From: Cellulomonas sp. KRMCY2
GTDB lineage: Bacteria; Actinomycetota; Actinomycetes; Actinomycetales; Cellulomonadaceae
Direction: 5' to 3'
Length of the DNA stretch: 64,000 nucleotides
Assembly (NCBI RefSeq): GCF_000526515.1
Contig: NZ_JAGF01000001.1
Span: 1,364,001-1,428,000 of the forward strand
Shown in pieces: positions 26,804-35,104 of this stretch. The stretch's first letter is position 1, and each line of letters opens with the position of its first letter. The notes beneath the pieces were generated by a model. That model saw only the letters and a list, made by a program, of their open reading frames with translations, was not told the DNA's origin and ran no database searches. The translations under genes were made by a program, and so were the position numbers.

Positions 26804-28315
26804 TCAGCGGGTGGCGATCCGGATCATCGCCCAGGACACCGGGGGCAGGACGGCGTGCAGCTGCCCGTCGTCGAGGGTGACGCCCGCCAGTGGCCTGGGG
26901 GCCACCGAGGTCGAGTCGGCAGCGGTCGCCTGCCAGGTGTGGTCGGGGTTCGACAGCTCGACCGCCTCGACCACCCGGGCGCCCGGGAAGGCGCGCAGGT
27001 CGACGTCGACGGGGGTCGGACCGGTCGTCGAGCGGTTGACGACGAACACCGCGACCTCACCGGCATCCGCGTCGTGCGTGGCGACCGCGTCGACGAGTGG
27101 CACGAGGCCGAACTTCTTCGTCTCGTAGGTCTCACCCTGGATCGGCACCGTGAGCACGTCGCCCTTGGCGTACCGCGCCGTGAGCGCGAACGGGTGGAAC
27201 GTCGTCTGGCGCCACGCGGGCCCGCCGGGCTCGGTCATGATCGGCGCGATGACGTTGACCAGCTGCGCCAGCGACGCCGCGTGGACCCGGTCGGTGTGCC
27301 GCAGCAGTGAGATGAGCAGGTTCCCGACCACCACCGCGTCGGCGACGTTGTACCTGTCCTCGAGGAGCACCGGCGCAACCGGCCAGTCGTCGCCCTCGGG
27401 GACCTTGGACTCCACCCGCTTCTGGTACCAGACGTTCCACTCGTCGAACGAGATGTGGATCCGCTTCTCGAGCTTCTTGGCGGCGCGCACGGCGTCGGCC
27501 GTGGCGACGACACCCTCGATGAAGTGGTCCATGTTGACGGCGGAGGCGAGGAAGGAGCCGAGGTCGCCGTCCTCCTCGTAGTAGTAGACGTGCGCCGACA
27601 CGAGGTCGACGATCTCGTAGGACTCGGACAGCACGACCCGCTCCCACTCGCCGAACGTCGGCATGTCGCTGGACGACGAGCCGCACGCGACGAGCTCGAG
27701 GTCGGGGTCGACCATCCGCATCGCGCGGCCGACCTCGGCGGCGAGCCGCCCGTACTCGTAGGGCGTCTTGTGCCCCACCTGCCACGGCCCGTCCATCTCG
27801 TTGCCGAGGCACCACATCGTCACGCCGTAGGGCTCGGTGCCGCCGTTGGCCCGCCGCTGGTCGGACAGGGTCGTGCCCCCGGCGATGTTGCAGTACTCGA
27901 GGATGTCGAGCGACTCGGCGATGCCGCGCGTGCCCAGGTTGACCGCCATCATCGGCTCGACGCCGGCCTTGCGGCACCACGCCATGAACTCGTCGACGCC
28001 GAAGGTGTTGGGCTCCGTCGAGTGCCACGCCAGGTCCAGCCTCGTCGGCCGCTGGTCGAGCGGGCCGACGCCGTCCTCCCAGCGGTAGCCGGAGACGAAG
28101 TTGCCGCCCGGGTATCGGACTGTCGACACACCCAGCTCCCGGACGAGGTCGAGCACGTCGGTGCGGAAGCCGGACTCGTCGGCACTCGGGTGCCCGGGCT
28201 CGTGGATGCCGGTGTAGACGCACCGTCCCAGGTGCTCGACGAAGGAGCCGAAGGTCCGCCTGCGCACGGGTCCCACCACGAAGGCCGGGTCCACGATGAT
28301 GCGGGTTGTCGTCAT
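26804..28315 (-). CDS. abfA: GH51 alpha-L-arabinofuranosidase
   Basis: A 503-residue intracellular enzyme releasing arabinose from arabino-oligosaccharides and arabinoxylan fragments. It starts FGSFVEHLGRCVYTGI and has RYPGGNFVSGY. The acid/base Glu is in MWCLGNEMDGPW and the nucleophile Glu in ISFDEWNVWY. A beta-sandwich domain at the C-terminus completes the family architecture. There is no signal peptide, as expected for GH51 of this type. It follows importer 2 on the same strand and probably hydrolyses what that importer brings in. Confidence 0.94.
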   Translation of the reverse strand: MTTTRIIVDPAFVVGPVRRRTFGSFVEHLGRCVYTGIHEPGHPSADESGFRTDVLDLVRELGVSTVRYPGGNFVSGYRWEDGVGPLDQRPTRLDLAWHSTEPNTFGVDEFMAWCRKAGVEPMMAVNLGTRGIAESLDILEYCNIAGGTTLSDQRRANGGTEPYGVTMWCLGNEMDGPWQVGHKTPYEYGRLAAEVGRAMRMVDPDLELVACGSSSSDMPTFGEWERVVLSESYEIVDLVSAHVYYYEEDGDLGSFLASAVNMDHFIEGVVATADAVRAAKKLEKRIHISFDEWNVWYQKRVESKVPEGDDWPVAPVLLEDRYNVADAVVVGNLLISLLRHTDRVHAASLAQLVNVIAPIMTEPGGPAWRQTTFHPFALTARYAKGDVLTVPIQGETYETKKFGLVPLVDAVATHDADAGEVAVFVVNRSTTGPTPVDVDLRAFPGARVVEAVELSNPDHTWQATAADSTSVAPRPLAGVTLDDGQLHAVLPPVSWAMIRIATR

Positions 28316-28391
28316 TGTTGGTACTTCCTCAGCAGTGTCGAGTCGGTTGTGCCAGGTGTCGTGCCGTGGCGGTGCGCCCGCCGACGACGAC

Positions 28392-28432
28392 GGGACGACC
28401 AGGAGTGCCCGCGGGCCCAGCCCGGTCGTCCC
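28392..28432 (-). terminator. Stem-loop between importer 2 binding protein and GH51
   Basis: A perfect 9-base stem (28392-28400 with 28424-28432) with a 23-base loop lies 38 bases after the binding-protein stop. It may lower read-through into GH51 or stabilise the upstream message. The rest of the 154-base gap shows no clear promoter. Confidence 0.4.
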
Positions 28433-28469
28433 GCCTTCGGGGTGTTTCAGACGCCGTGCGTCACGGTGC

Positions 28470-29834
28470 CTACTGACCCAGCTCGTTCTCCAGGTCCGCC
28501 TGGGCCTGGGCGAGTGCGTCCGAGATCGGCATGCCGTCCTCGAAGATGCTGTTCTGCGTCTCGGTGTTCAGGAGGTTGTTCACCGACGGCATCGCGGAGT
28601 TCGAGTACGACGTCAGGTTGCCGATGCTGTCCTTGATCTCGAGCAGCGCATCGAACGGGTTGTTCTTGAAGTACTGGACGAACTTGTTGTCCGGGTTGTG
28701 CGTGATGGCCTCGTCCTCCCACACCGTGGTGTTGAGCGGGTCGAAGCCGAGCAGGTTCCAGGTCTCGACGTTGCCCTCGTAGGAGAGCTTCGCCCATGCG
28801 ACGAACTCGGCCGCGAGCTCGGCGTTCGGACCGTCCTTGACGACGGCCGTACCGGTGCCACCGCCACCGACCGAGACGACGACGGGGTTGTCGACGGTGG
28901 GCGGCGGAGCGATGGCGATCTTCCCGGCGGAGTCGGGCATGTAGGCCAGGTAGCGCGAGGTGAACCAGAACGGCATGACGGCGGCGGCGAAGTCGCCGTT
29001 GTTGTACGCGCCGAACGCCTCCTCGGTGTCGGGCTGGCCGCCCGGCGGGACCGCTGCCGCGTTGGCGTCCTGGAGGCCCTTGAGGATCTCCATCGCCTGG
29101 GTCAGCTCGGGGCTGTCGACGTTGACCTTGCCGTCCTCGGTGAAGTACTCGCCGCCGAGCTGGGCGAGCAGGAGGCCCTCCTGCCAGCTGGCCGACGTGT
29201 CGACGGTGCCGAAGTACTTGCCGGTGGCGTCGTAGTACGCCGCGCCGGCCGCCGAGTAGTCGTCCCAGGTCTTGATCGTCGTGTAGTCGATGCCCGCGGC
29301 CTCGAGGAGCTCGGTGTTGTAGAAGGCCACCGTCGCGCCGACGTGGAAGTCCATGCCGTAGAGCGCGCCGTCCTTCGAGAACAGGTCGAGCCTGGCCTTG
29401 ACGATGTCGTCGACGTAGGGCGCCGCGGCCTCGGTCAGGTCCATGAGCGCCGGGGTGCCCGTGACGAACTGCGGGAACTTGCCGGCCTCGATGTCGGCGA
29501 TGTCCGGAGCGCCCTCACCCGAGGTCAGCGCGATCTGGAGCTTGTTGTGCATGTCGTCGTACGGCAGCACGTTGACGTTGATCTGAACCTTCTTGTCGGG
29601 GTTCAGCTCGTTCCACTTGTCGGCCATCGTCGTGTAGTACGTGCCGTGCAGCTCGACGAAGGTCCAGAGCTCCAGCGGCGTGGCGCCCTCGACCGGCGCC
29701 TGGGTGATGACCTGACCCTCGTCGGCGGTCTCGTCGCCGCCGCCTTCGGCGTCGCCGCCGGTGCTGCAGGCAGCGAGCGCGGCGACGGCCAGCCAGGCCG
29801 TCAGCGCAGCCGCTATGGGCTTCCTCATCTTCAT
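28470..29834 (-). CDS. Sugar-binding lipoprotein of ABC importer 2
   Basis: A 454-residue substrate-binding protein with lipobox ALAAC (residues about 19-23) and a Gly/Asp/Glu-rich linker. The family 1 binding domain starts LELWTFVELHGTYYTTMADKW and contains KVQINVNVLPYDDMHNKLQ. The ATG at 29834 has AAAGGA 9 bases upstream; the longer open frame beyond it is the shadow of the permease gene. Unusually it follows its permeases rather than preceding them. With GH51 next, the ligand is likely an arabino-oligosaccharide (inference). Confidence 0.9.
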   Translation of the reverse strand: MKMRKPIAAALTAWLAVAALAACSTGGDAEGGGDETADEGQVITQAPVEGATPLELWTFVELHGTYYTTMADKWNELNPDKKVQINVNVLPYDDMHNKLQIALTSGEGAPDIADIEAGKFPQFVTGTPALMDLTEAAAPYVDDIVKARLDLFSKDGALYGMDFHVGATVAFYNTELLEAAGIDYTTIKTWDDYSAAGAAYYDATGKYFGTVDTSASWQEGLLLAQLGGEYFTEDGKVNVDSPELTQAMEILKGLQDANAAAVPPGGQPDTEEAFGAYNNGDFAAAVMPFWFTSRYLAYMPDSAGKIAIAPPPTVDNPVVVSVGGGGTGTAVVKDGPNAELAAEFVAWAKLSYEGNVETWNLLGFDPLNTTVWEDEAITHNPDNKFVQYFKNNPFDALLEIKDSIGNLTSYSNSAMPSVNNLLNTETQNSIFEDGMPISDALAQAQADLENELGQ

Positions 29835-29911
29835 CGTTGTAATCCTTTCTGGTTTGCCAGCATCCATTGCCAGACGCTGCGTTGGTGGGGCCTCGCCAGG
29901 CGGCGGGCCGC

Positions 29912-30835
29912 TCAGCCCTTGACTGCGCCTGCGGTCATTCCCTCGATGAAGAACCGCTGGAAGGCGAGGAACAGCGCGAAGATCGGGAGCATCGAGAAGA
30001 AGGACCCGACGATCAAGAGCTCGTAGTTGTTGCCGTACGGCGTCATGAGCGTGTTGAGGCCGATCGGCAGGGTGTAGTTCTCGGGGCTGCGCAGGGCGAG
30101 CAGCGGCCACAGGAAGTTGTTCCAGCTGCCCATGGCGTTGAGGATCGCCATCGCCGCGAAGGCCGGCTTGGCGATCGGCAGGATGAGCCGGAAGAAGATC
30201 CCGTACTCCGTGACGCCGTCGATGCGCCCCGCCTCGACGATCTCCTTGGGGATGCCCCGCAGGTACTGCCGGAAGAACATGATCGTCACGGCGTGCGCCA
30301 GGAACGGCACGATCACCGCGACGTAGGTGTCCTGCAGGTGCATGTCGTTGATCTGGATGTACAGCGGGAGCATGAGCATCTCGAACGGCACGGACATCAG
30401 CAGGATCACGCTGATGAACAGCGTGTTCTTGAACCGGAACTCGTACATCGCGAACCCGTAGGCGACGAACGAGCTGATGGCCAGGGTCAGGACCACCTGG
30501 ACGAGCGTGACGAGCGTGCTGTTGAGGAACCAGCGGAAGTAGCTGCCCGAGTCGGTGAACAGCATCACGTAGTTCTGCAGGCCGGCCTGGGAGAAGTCGA
30601 TCCCGAGGTTGAGGCCGTTCCGGATGATCATGTTGCCGTCCTGGAACGTCCCCACGAAGATCGCCCAGAGCGGGATGAGGACCAGGACGATGATCGCCAG
30701 GAACAGGATGGTCATCAGCGTCGAGGCGCTGACCGAACGGCGCCGCGCCGCCTTGCCCTCGTCGGTGACCGTGCGCCGGCCGCCCTCGAGGCCGGCCCCG
30801 CCCCGAGGGGTCTTGAGGGACGTCGGCGCTGTCAT
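29912..30835 (-). CDS. Sugar ABC transporter permease, MalG type (importer 2)
   Basis: A 307-residue CUT1 permease: first helix after a 35-residue basic tail, EAA loop EIVEAGRIDGVTEYGIFFRLILPI, C-terminus GMTAGAVKG. A strong GGAGGAG site precedes the ATG at 30835, which overlaps the stop of the MalF-type gene by 4 bases. As with importer 1, no dedicated ATPase is encoded. Confidence 0.92.
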   Translation of the reverse strand: MTAPTSLKTPRGGAGLEGGRRTVTDEGKAARRRSVSASTLMTILFLAIIVLVLIPLWAIFVGTFQDGNMIIRNGLNLGIDFSQAGLQNYVMLFTDSGSYFRWFLNSTLVTLVQVVLTLAISSFVAYGFAMYEFRFKNTLFISVILLMSVPFEMLMLPLYIQINDMHLQDTYVAVIVPFLAHAVTIMFFRQYLRGIPKEIVEAGRIDGVTEYGIFFRLILPIAKPAFAAMAILNAMGSWNNFLWPLLALRSPENYTLPIGLNTLMTPYGNNYELLIVGSFFSMLPIFALFLAFQRFFIEGMTAGAVKG

Positions 30836-31728
30836 CGCTCCTCCTTCTTGAACGTGCCGGTGGCGATGAGCTGCGGGATGTTGATGGCCAGCACGAGGAC
30901 GAGCAGCACCACACCGACCGCCGACGCGTAGCCGAGGTCGTTCTTCTCGATGCCCTGCCGGTACAGGTAGCCGACGATCGTCAGGCCGATGTTCTGCGGG
31001 GAGTTGTTGCCGCCCCAGAGCATGAAGCTCTCCATGAACATCGCCAGGCCGGCGTAGACGCTGATGGTGAGGACGAACACGGAGGTCGGCCTGATCTGCG
31101 GGAGCGTGATGTGCCAGAACTTCTGCCAGGACGACGCCCCGTCGATCGAGGCCGCCTCGTAGTAGTCGGTGGGTATCGCCTGGAGGCCGGCCATGAAGTA
31201 CAGGATGTTGACGCCCGTCCATCGCCAGCTCGCGATCGTCAGCAGCGCCAGGAAGCCGGTGCTGGACTCCTTCAGCCACTTGATCGGCTCGGCGCCGAAG
31301 ATCCCGATCAGCTGGTTCATCAGCGCCGAGTCGGACTCACTGAAGATCAGCCGGAAGATGATGCCCGCGACGACGACGGACGTCAGCGCCGGGATGAACA
31401 GCAGCGACTTGAAGATGCCCTTGAACCGCTCGCTGCCGAGCTTCGAGTTGATCAGCACCGCCAGCAGGAGCGGGATGGGGATGAGGATGAGCAGCGTGAA
31501 GATCATGTATTTCAGGCTGTTGCCCAGCGCGAGGAAGAACAGGCGGTCACCGAGGAGCCGCTCGAAGTTCCGCAGCCCGACACTCTCCACCTGCCCCGGC
31601 AGGATGTGCTGGCCGCTCATGATCCCCGACTTGATGAGCGGACTCACCCAGAAGATCGCCAGGGTGAGCACGAAGGGGAGCACAAAGACGTAGGGAGCCA
31701 CCTTGGGCGAGTACAGGAACTTCTTCAT
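30832..31728 (-). CDS. Sugar ABC transporter permease, MalF type (importer 2)
   Basis: A 298-residue CUT1 permease. The first helix is VAPYVFVLPFVLTLAIFW, and the EAA loop reads DYYEAASIDGASSWQKFWHITLPQI. The ATG at 31728 with GAAGAAGGA upstream is chosen; the frame stays open for another 2.4 kb but that part is antisense to the kinase-operon genes and has no similarity. It is the first recognised gene of the importer 2-GH51 operon. Confidence 0.92.
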   Translation of the reverse strand: MKKFLYSPKVAPYVFVLPFVLTLAIFWVSPLIKSGIMSGQHILPGQVESVGLRNFERLLGDRLFFLALGNSLKYMIFTLLILIPIPLLLAVLINSKLGSERFKGIFKSLLFIPALTSVVVAGIIFRLIFSESDSALMNQLIGIFGAEPIKWLKESSTGFLALLTIASWRWTGVNILYFMAGLQAIPTDYYEAASIDGASSWQKFWHITLPQIRPTSVFVLTISVYAGLAMFMESFMLWGGNNSPQNIGLTIVGYLYRQGIEKNDLGYASAVGVVLLVLVLAINIPQLIATGTFKKEER

Positions 31729-31901
31729 CGCACGTCCTTCTTCTGGGACACGCACCGCGCTGGCTCGGCGCCAGTCGAGGGCCCGCCACGCGCTGATTGG
31801 TCCGACCACCACAGGCGGCGACCGGAACCCGGCAGACCGATCATGGGCAGTGCGAGACTCGAGGCACGGAGGGCCCCTCGCCGAACTCGACGTCGTGCCA
31901 T
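31725..31901 (-). CDS. Possible 58-residue upstream ORF of the importer 2 operon
   Basis: An ATG at 31901 preceded by GGGGAGG opens a 58-codon Arg-rich frame (MARRRVRRGALRASS...). Its TGA overlaps the ATG of the MalF-type permease. It begins inside the transcript predicted from the promoter at 32034-32062. The good ribosome binding site and exact coupling are suggestive of a leader ORF, but composition is unremarkable and no homologue is recognised. Confidence 0.28.
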   Translation of the reverse strand: MARRRVRRGALRASSLALPMIGLPGSGRRLWWSDQSARGGPSTGAEPARCVSQKKDVR

Positions 31902-32010
31902 GCCTACCTCCCCGAAGCCGTCGTCCTCGTTGTCGACGTGGGTGGCGCCGGCGCTCCCGGCGGTCGAGCGGCCGTACCCGGTGGTCAGGTGGCCCTGCTC
32001 GATCAGCCGA

Positions 32011-32062
32011 TGTTAGCGCTAACGTCGGGATGACCATACTTCCCGGATCGCCTGCCTGCAAG
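32011..32062 (-). promoter_or_regulatory. Importer 2/GH51 promoter and LacI-type operator
   Basis: On the complement TTGCAG (32057-32062) and TATGGT (32034-32039) are separated by exactly 17 bases. Downstream lies ATGTTAGCGCTAACGT (32011-32026), whose 12-base core GTTAGCGCTAAC is a perfect palindrome, placed over the likely start site. This fits road-block repression by a LacI-family regulator, probably of arabinose-type sugars. The regulator gene is not adjacent. The 509-base gap 31729-32237 holds this element, the small ORF above and the tRNA terminator hairpins. Confidence 0.65.
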
Positions 32063-32175
32063 GGTGTGGAGCGTCCGTGGACACGTACCTCGGTGGGCGG
32101 GTGTCGGGCCGGCGGGGCCCCAGCGGGCTGTCCGGGGGATGTGAGCAGAGGCTGCCGGTCGTGCCCAGAGCGGCG

Positions 32176-32231
32176 AAGAGCCGGCGACCCTGAGGCCCCC
32201 GGCTCTTGCTCGTCCTGGGGGATTCCCCAGG
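32176..32231 (-). terminator. Tandem hairpins after tRNA-Leu
   Basis: Two stem-loops follow the tRNA in its direction: CCTGGGG/CCCCAGG (32214-32220 with 32225-32231, loop of 4) and AAGAGCCGG/CCGGCTCTT (32176-32184 with 32199-32207). They probably end the tRNA transcript. Confidence 0.5.
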
Positions 32232-32237
32232 CTTCTG

Positions 32238-32320
32238 TGCGCGAGGGGGGACTTGAACCCCCACGTCCTTGCGGACACTGGCACCTGAAGCCAGCGCGTC
32301 TGCCATTTCGCCACTCGCGC
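32238..32320 (-). tRNA. tRNA-Leu (CAG)
   Basis: The complement folds as a class II tRNA of 83 bases: acceptor GCGCGAG/CTCGCGC, D arm with GGCAGACGCGC, anticodon loop CTTCAGG with anticodon CAG, a variable arm (GTCCGCAAGGAC) and T arm GGGGGTTCAAGTCCCCC. The 3' CCA is not encoded. Confidence 0.95.
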
Positions 32321-32520
32321 GCGCCGCAGAAGGCTAGCACGCTTTCCGGAGCCCCCTGAGGAGCGTGGAGAGGCCGCCGAGAGGCCTCTCGGCGGATACG
32401 ATCAGGTCCGGACCTCTGGTCGGCTGGGTCGGCGGACCCGCCGGCCCGCCATCCAGCAACGACGCGGTCGACGGGCTCAGCACCCGCCGAGTGAAGCACG
32501 AGCAGACGCGAGGAGGTGGC

Positions 32521-33237
32521 ATGGGAGTTCTCGACAAGTTCGAGAAGGGCGTCGAACGCGTCGTCAGCACAGCCTTCGCCAAGGCCTTCCGCAGCGAGGT
32601 CAAGCCGGTCGAGCTCGCGAGCGCGCTGCGCCGTGAGGTCGACGACCGTGCCGCCGTCGTCGGGCGTGACCGGACCGTCGTGCCGAACGAGTTCACCATC
32701 GAGCTCTCGTCCGCCGATCACCAGCAGGTGGAGTCCTGGGGGGCCGAGCCGCTGGCCGACGAGCTCGCGGCCAACGTGACGGATCACGCGACCCACCAGC
32801 GCTACGCCTTCGTCGGGCCGGTGACCGTCAGCTTCGTGCAGAACGACGAGCTGGAGACCGGCCGGTTCCAGGTGCGCAGCGCGACGGTGCGCGGGGCCGT
32901 CGCCCCGGCGACGAGCGTCGCGGCGAGCCCGCGGCACCCCCTGGTGGACATCGACGGTCAGCGCTACCTGCTCACCGGACCGGTCACCGTCATCGGACGC
33001 GGCAGCGAGGCCGACATCATCGTCGACGACCCGGGCATCTCGCGGCGCCACCTCGAGATCCGCGTCACGCCGGACGGCGTGGTCGCGAGCGACCTCGGCT
33101 CGACGAACGGCACCTACGTCGAGGGCCACCAGGTCCCCGCCGCGACCCTCGTCGACGGCAACACGATCACCATCGGTCGCACCCGGATCATGTTCTGGAC
33201 CGGCACCGACGCCGGGTCGGAGGACGAGGACAGGTGA
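32521..33237 (+). CDS. fhaA: FhaA: DUF3662 and FHA-domain protein
   Basis: A 238-residue cytoplasmic phosphothreonine-reading protein of the cell-wall growth operon. The N-terminal DUF3662 domain (residues 1-115) starts MGVLDKFEKGVERVV. The C-terminal FHA domain (about 140-230) has VIGRGSEADIIVDDPGISRRH and DLGSTNGTYVEG. The mycobacterial homologue is about twice as long because of a central linker that is short here. In mycobacteria FhaA binds phosphorylated MviN and PknB. ATG 32521 follows AGGAGG. It is the first gene of the fhaA-pknB operon. Confidence 0.93.
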   Translation: MGVLDKFEKGVERVVSTAFAKAFRSEVKPVELASALRREVDDRAAVVGRDRTVVPNEFTIELSSADHQQVESWGAEPLADELAANVTDHATHQRYAFVGPVTVSFVQNDELETGRFQVRSATVRGAVAPATSVAASPRHPLVDIDGQRYLLTGPVTVIGRGSEADIIVDDPGISRRHLEIRVTPDGVVASDLGSTNGTYVEGHQVPAATLVDGNTITIGRTRIMFWTGTDAGSEDEDR

Positions 33238-33246
33238 TCGCCGAGC

Positions 33247-33768
33247 ATGAGTGAGCTCACGATCACCCTGCTGCGGCTGGGCTACCTGGTCCTGCTCTGG
33301 GTCTTCGTGCTCGCAGCCATCGGCGTCCTGCGCCGGGACCTGTACGGCACCAAGATCGTCAACCGCCGGATGCGTCGCACGTCGTCCGGATCGGGGACGG
33401 CCACGCCGGCCGGTACGCAGCCCGCACCGCCGTCCGCCGCCGTCGGCCGTTCGGCGCCCTTCCCGCGGCGCGAGGTCGGAGCGCGCCGGCTCGTCGTGAC
33501 CGCCGGCCCGCTGCGCGGCACGACCCTCCCGCTCGCGTCCTCGGCGATCCTGATCGGCCGTGCACCGTCCTGCACCCTCGTGCTCGACGACGACTACTCG
33601 TCGCAGCGGCACGCCCGGGTCTTCCCGCAGGACGGCGGGTGGTTCGTCGAGGACCTCGGCTCGACCAACGGCACCTTCGTCGGCCGCGAGAAGATCGCGC
33701 AGCCGACAGCAGTCAGCGTCGGCGTCCCGATCCGGGTCGGCCAGTCCACCCTCGAGCTGCAGAGGTAG
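33247..33768 (+). CDS. fhaB: FhaB/FipA: membrane-anchored FHA protein
   Basis: A 173-residue protein with one N-terminal membrane helix (LGYLVLLWVFVLAAIGVL), a basic Pro/Ala linker and an FHA domain (ILIGRAPSCTLVLDDDYSSQRHARV, DLGSTNGTFVG). The mycobacterial counterpart links PknB signalling to division through FtsQ and FtsZ. It lies 9 bases after fhaA. Confidence 0.92.
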   Translation: MSELTITLLRLGYLVLLWVFVLAAIGVLRRDLYGTKIVNRRMRRTSSGSGTATPAGTQPAPPSAAVGRSAPFPRREVGARRLVVTAGPLRGTTLPLASSAILIGRAPSCTLVLDDDYSSQRHARVFPQDGGWFVEDLGSTNGTFVGREKIAQPTAVSVGVPIRVGQSTLELQR

Positions 33769-33780
33769 GGGGAGGCGCCC

Positions 33781-35055
33781 GTGACGATCGCCCTGCGGTA
33801 CGCCGCGCGCTCCGACGTCGGTCTGGTCCGGTCCAACAACCAGGACTCCGCCTACGCGGGGCCGCACCTGCTCGCCGTCGCCGACGGCATGGGTGGCCAC
33901 GCGGGCGGCGACGTCGCCTCCTCGGTCGCGGTCGCGCACCTCGCCCCGCTCGACGACGAGGCGCACGGACCGGACGATGCGCTGGCCGAGCTGGGCAACG
34001 CGCTGTCCGCCGCCCACGACGAGCTGCTCGCCCGCGCCGAGGAGGACCCCGAGCTCGCCGGTCTGGGCACCACGGTCACGGCGCTGCTCCGCTCGGGCAA
34101 CAAGCTCGCGATGGCGCACATCGGCGACTCACGCGCCTACCTGCTGCGCGACGGTGAGCTCGCCCAGGTGACCACCGACCACTCGTTCGTCCAGCACCTG
34201 GTCAACACCGGGAAGATCACCGCCGAGGAGGCCGAGCACCACCCGCAGCGCTCGGTCCTGCTGCGCGTGCTCGGCGACTTCGACATGGAGATCGTCCCCG
34301 ACATGTCCGTCCGCGAGGCGCGCGCGGGTGACCGCTGGCTGCTGTGCTCGGACGGCCTGTCCGGGGTCGTCAGCGCCGACACCATGGCCGAGACGCTGCG
34401 CGACGTGGCCGACATCGACGCGTGCGCCGACCAGCTCGTCCAGCTCGCGCTGCGCGGTGGCGCACCGGACAACGTGACGGTCGTGCTCGGCGACGTCGTC
34501 GAGGTCGACGCGCTGCCCGACGGCGCCGCACCGAGCACGACGTCGCACGTCGTCGGCGCGGCCGCCCTCGACCGGCACCGGCCGACCGTCGGTGGCCAGG
34601 GTGCGGCGGCCCGGGCGGCGGCGCACTCCGCCAGGGCCCGTGCCGACCGCGACGCCGAGGCGGACGCCGCCGGCAAGCCGGAGAACCGGACGCCGACCCC
34701 CCGGACCGACGAGGAGGAGCCCGAGCCCTCCCGGACCCTGCGGCGCGTCGTCTGGTCGGCGGTCACCCTCCTGGTGCTCGGCGGCATCGGCTACAGCGCG
34801 TACCTGGGCTACGGCTGGACCCAGGACCAGTACTACGTCGGGATCGACGACGGGCGGGTCGCGGTCTACCGCGGCATCCCGCAGTCGCTCGGGCCGCTCG
34901 ACCTGTCCGAGGTCGTCGAGACCAGCCATGCGGCGGTCGCGGACCTGCCGGGGTACGTGCAGGACCGGCTGGCCGAGACGATCCGGGCCAGCGACCTCGA
35001 GAACGCCCGCGCCCGCGTGGCGCAGCTCGAGACCGAGGCGGACGGATCGTCGTGA
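33781..35055 (+). CDS. pstP: PP2C Ser/Thr phosphatase (PstP)
   Basis: The phosphatase that opposes the PknA/PknB kinases. The 424-residue protein has the catalytic domain (residues 1-240) with metal-binding SNNQDSAYAG and ADGMGGHAGGDVAS, then AHIGDSRAYLLRDG, LLCSDGLSGVV and APDNVTVVLGDV. A basic/acidic linker, one membrane helix (about 320-345, VWSAVTLLVLGGIGYSAYL) and an outer domain of about 75 residues follow. The GTG at 33781 has GGGGGAGG upstream. Confidence 0.94.
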   Translation: MTIALRYAARSDVGLVRSNNQDSAYAGPHLLAVADGMGGHAGGDVASSVAVAHLAPLDDEAHGPDDALAELGNALSAAHDELLARAEEDPELAGLGTTVTALLRSGNKLAMAHIGDSRAYLLRDGELAQVTTDHSFVQHLVNTGKITAEEAEHHPQRSVLLRVLGDFDMEIVPDMSVREARAGDRWLLCSDGLSGVVSADTMAETLRDVADIDACADQLVQLALRGGAPDNVTVVLGDVVEVDALPDGAAPSTTSHVVGAAALDRHRPTVGGQGAAARAAAHSARARADRDAEADAAGKPENRTPTPRTDEEEPEPSRTLRRVVWSAVTLLVLGGIGYSAYLGYGWTQDQYYVGIDDGRVAVYRGIPQSLGPLDLSEVVETSHAAVADLPGYVQDRLAETIRASDLENARARVAQLETEADGSS

Positions 35056-35104
35056 CGACGGCCGCCCCTCGCGCCGCCGCCCGCTCCCGGCGTGGGGCCC
35101 GGTG

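Noticed and set aside
31729-34119. Long upstream extension of the MalF-type permease frame
   Set aside because: It crosses the tRNA-Leu gene and lies antisense to fhaA, fhaB and pstP; the permease has a clear start at 31728.
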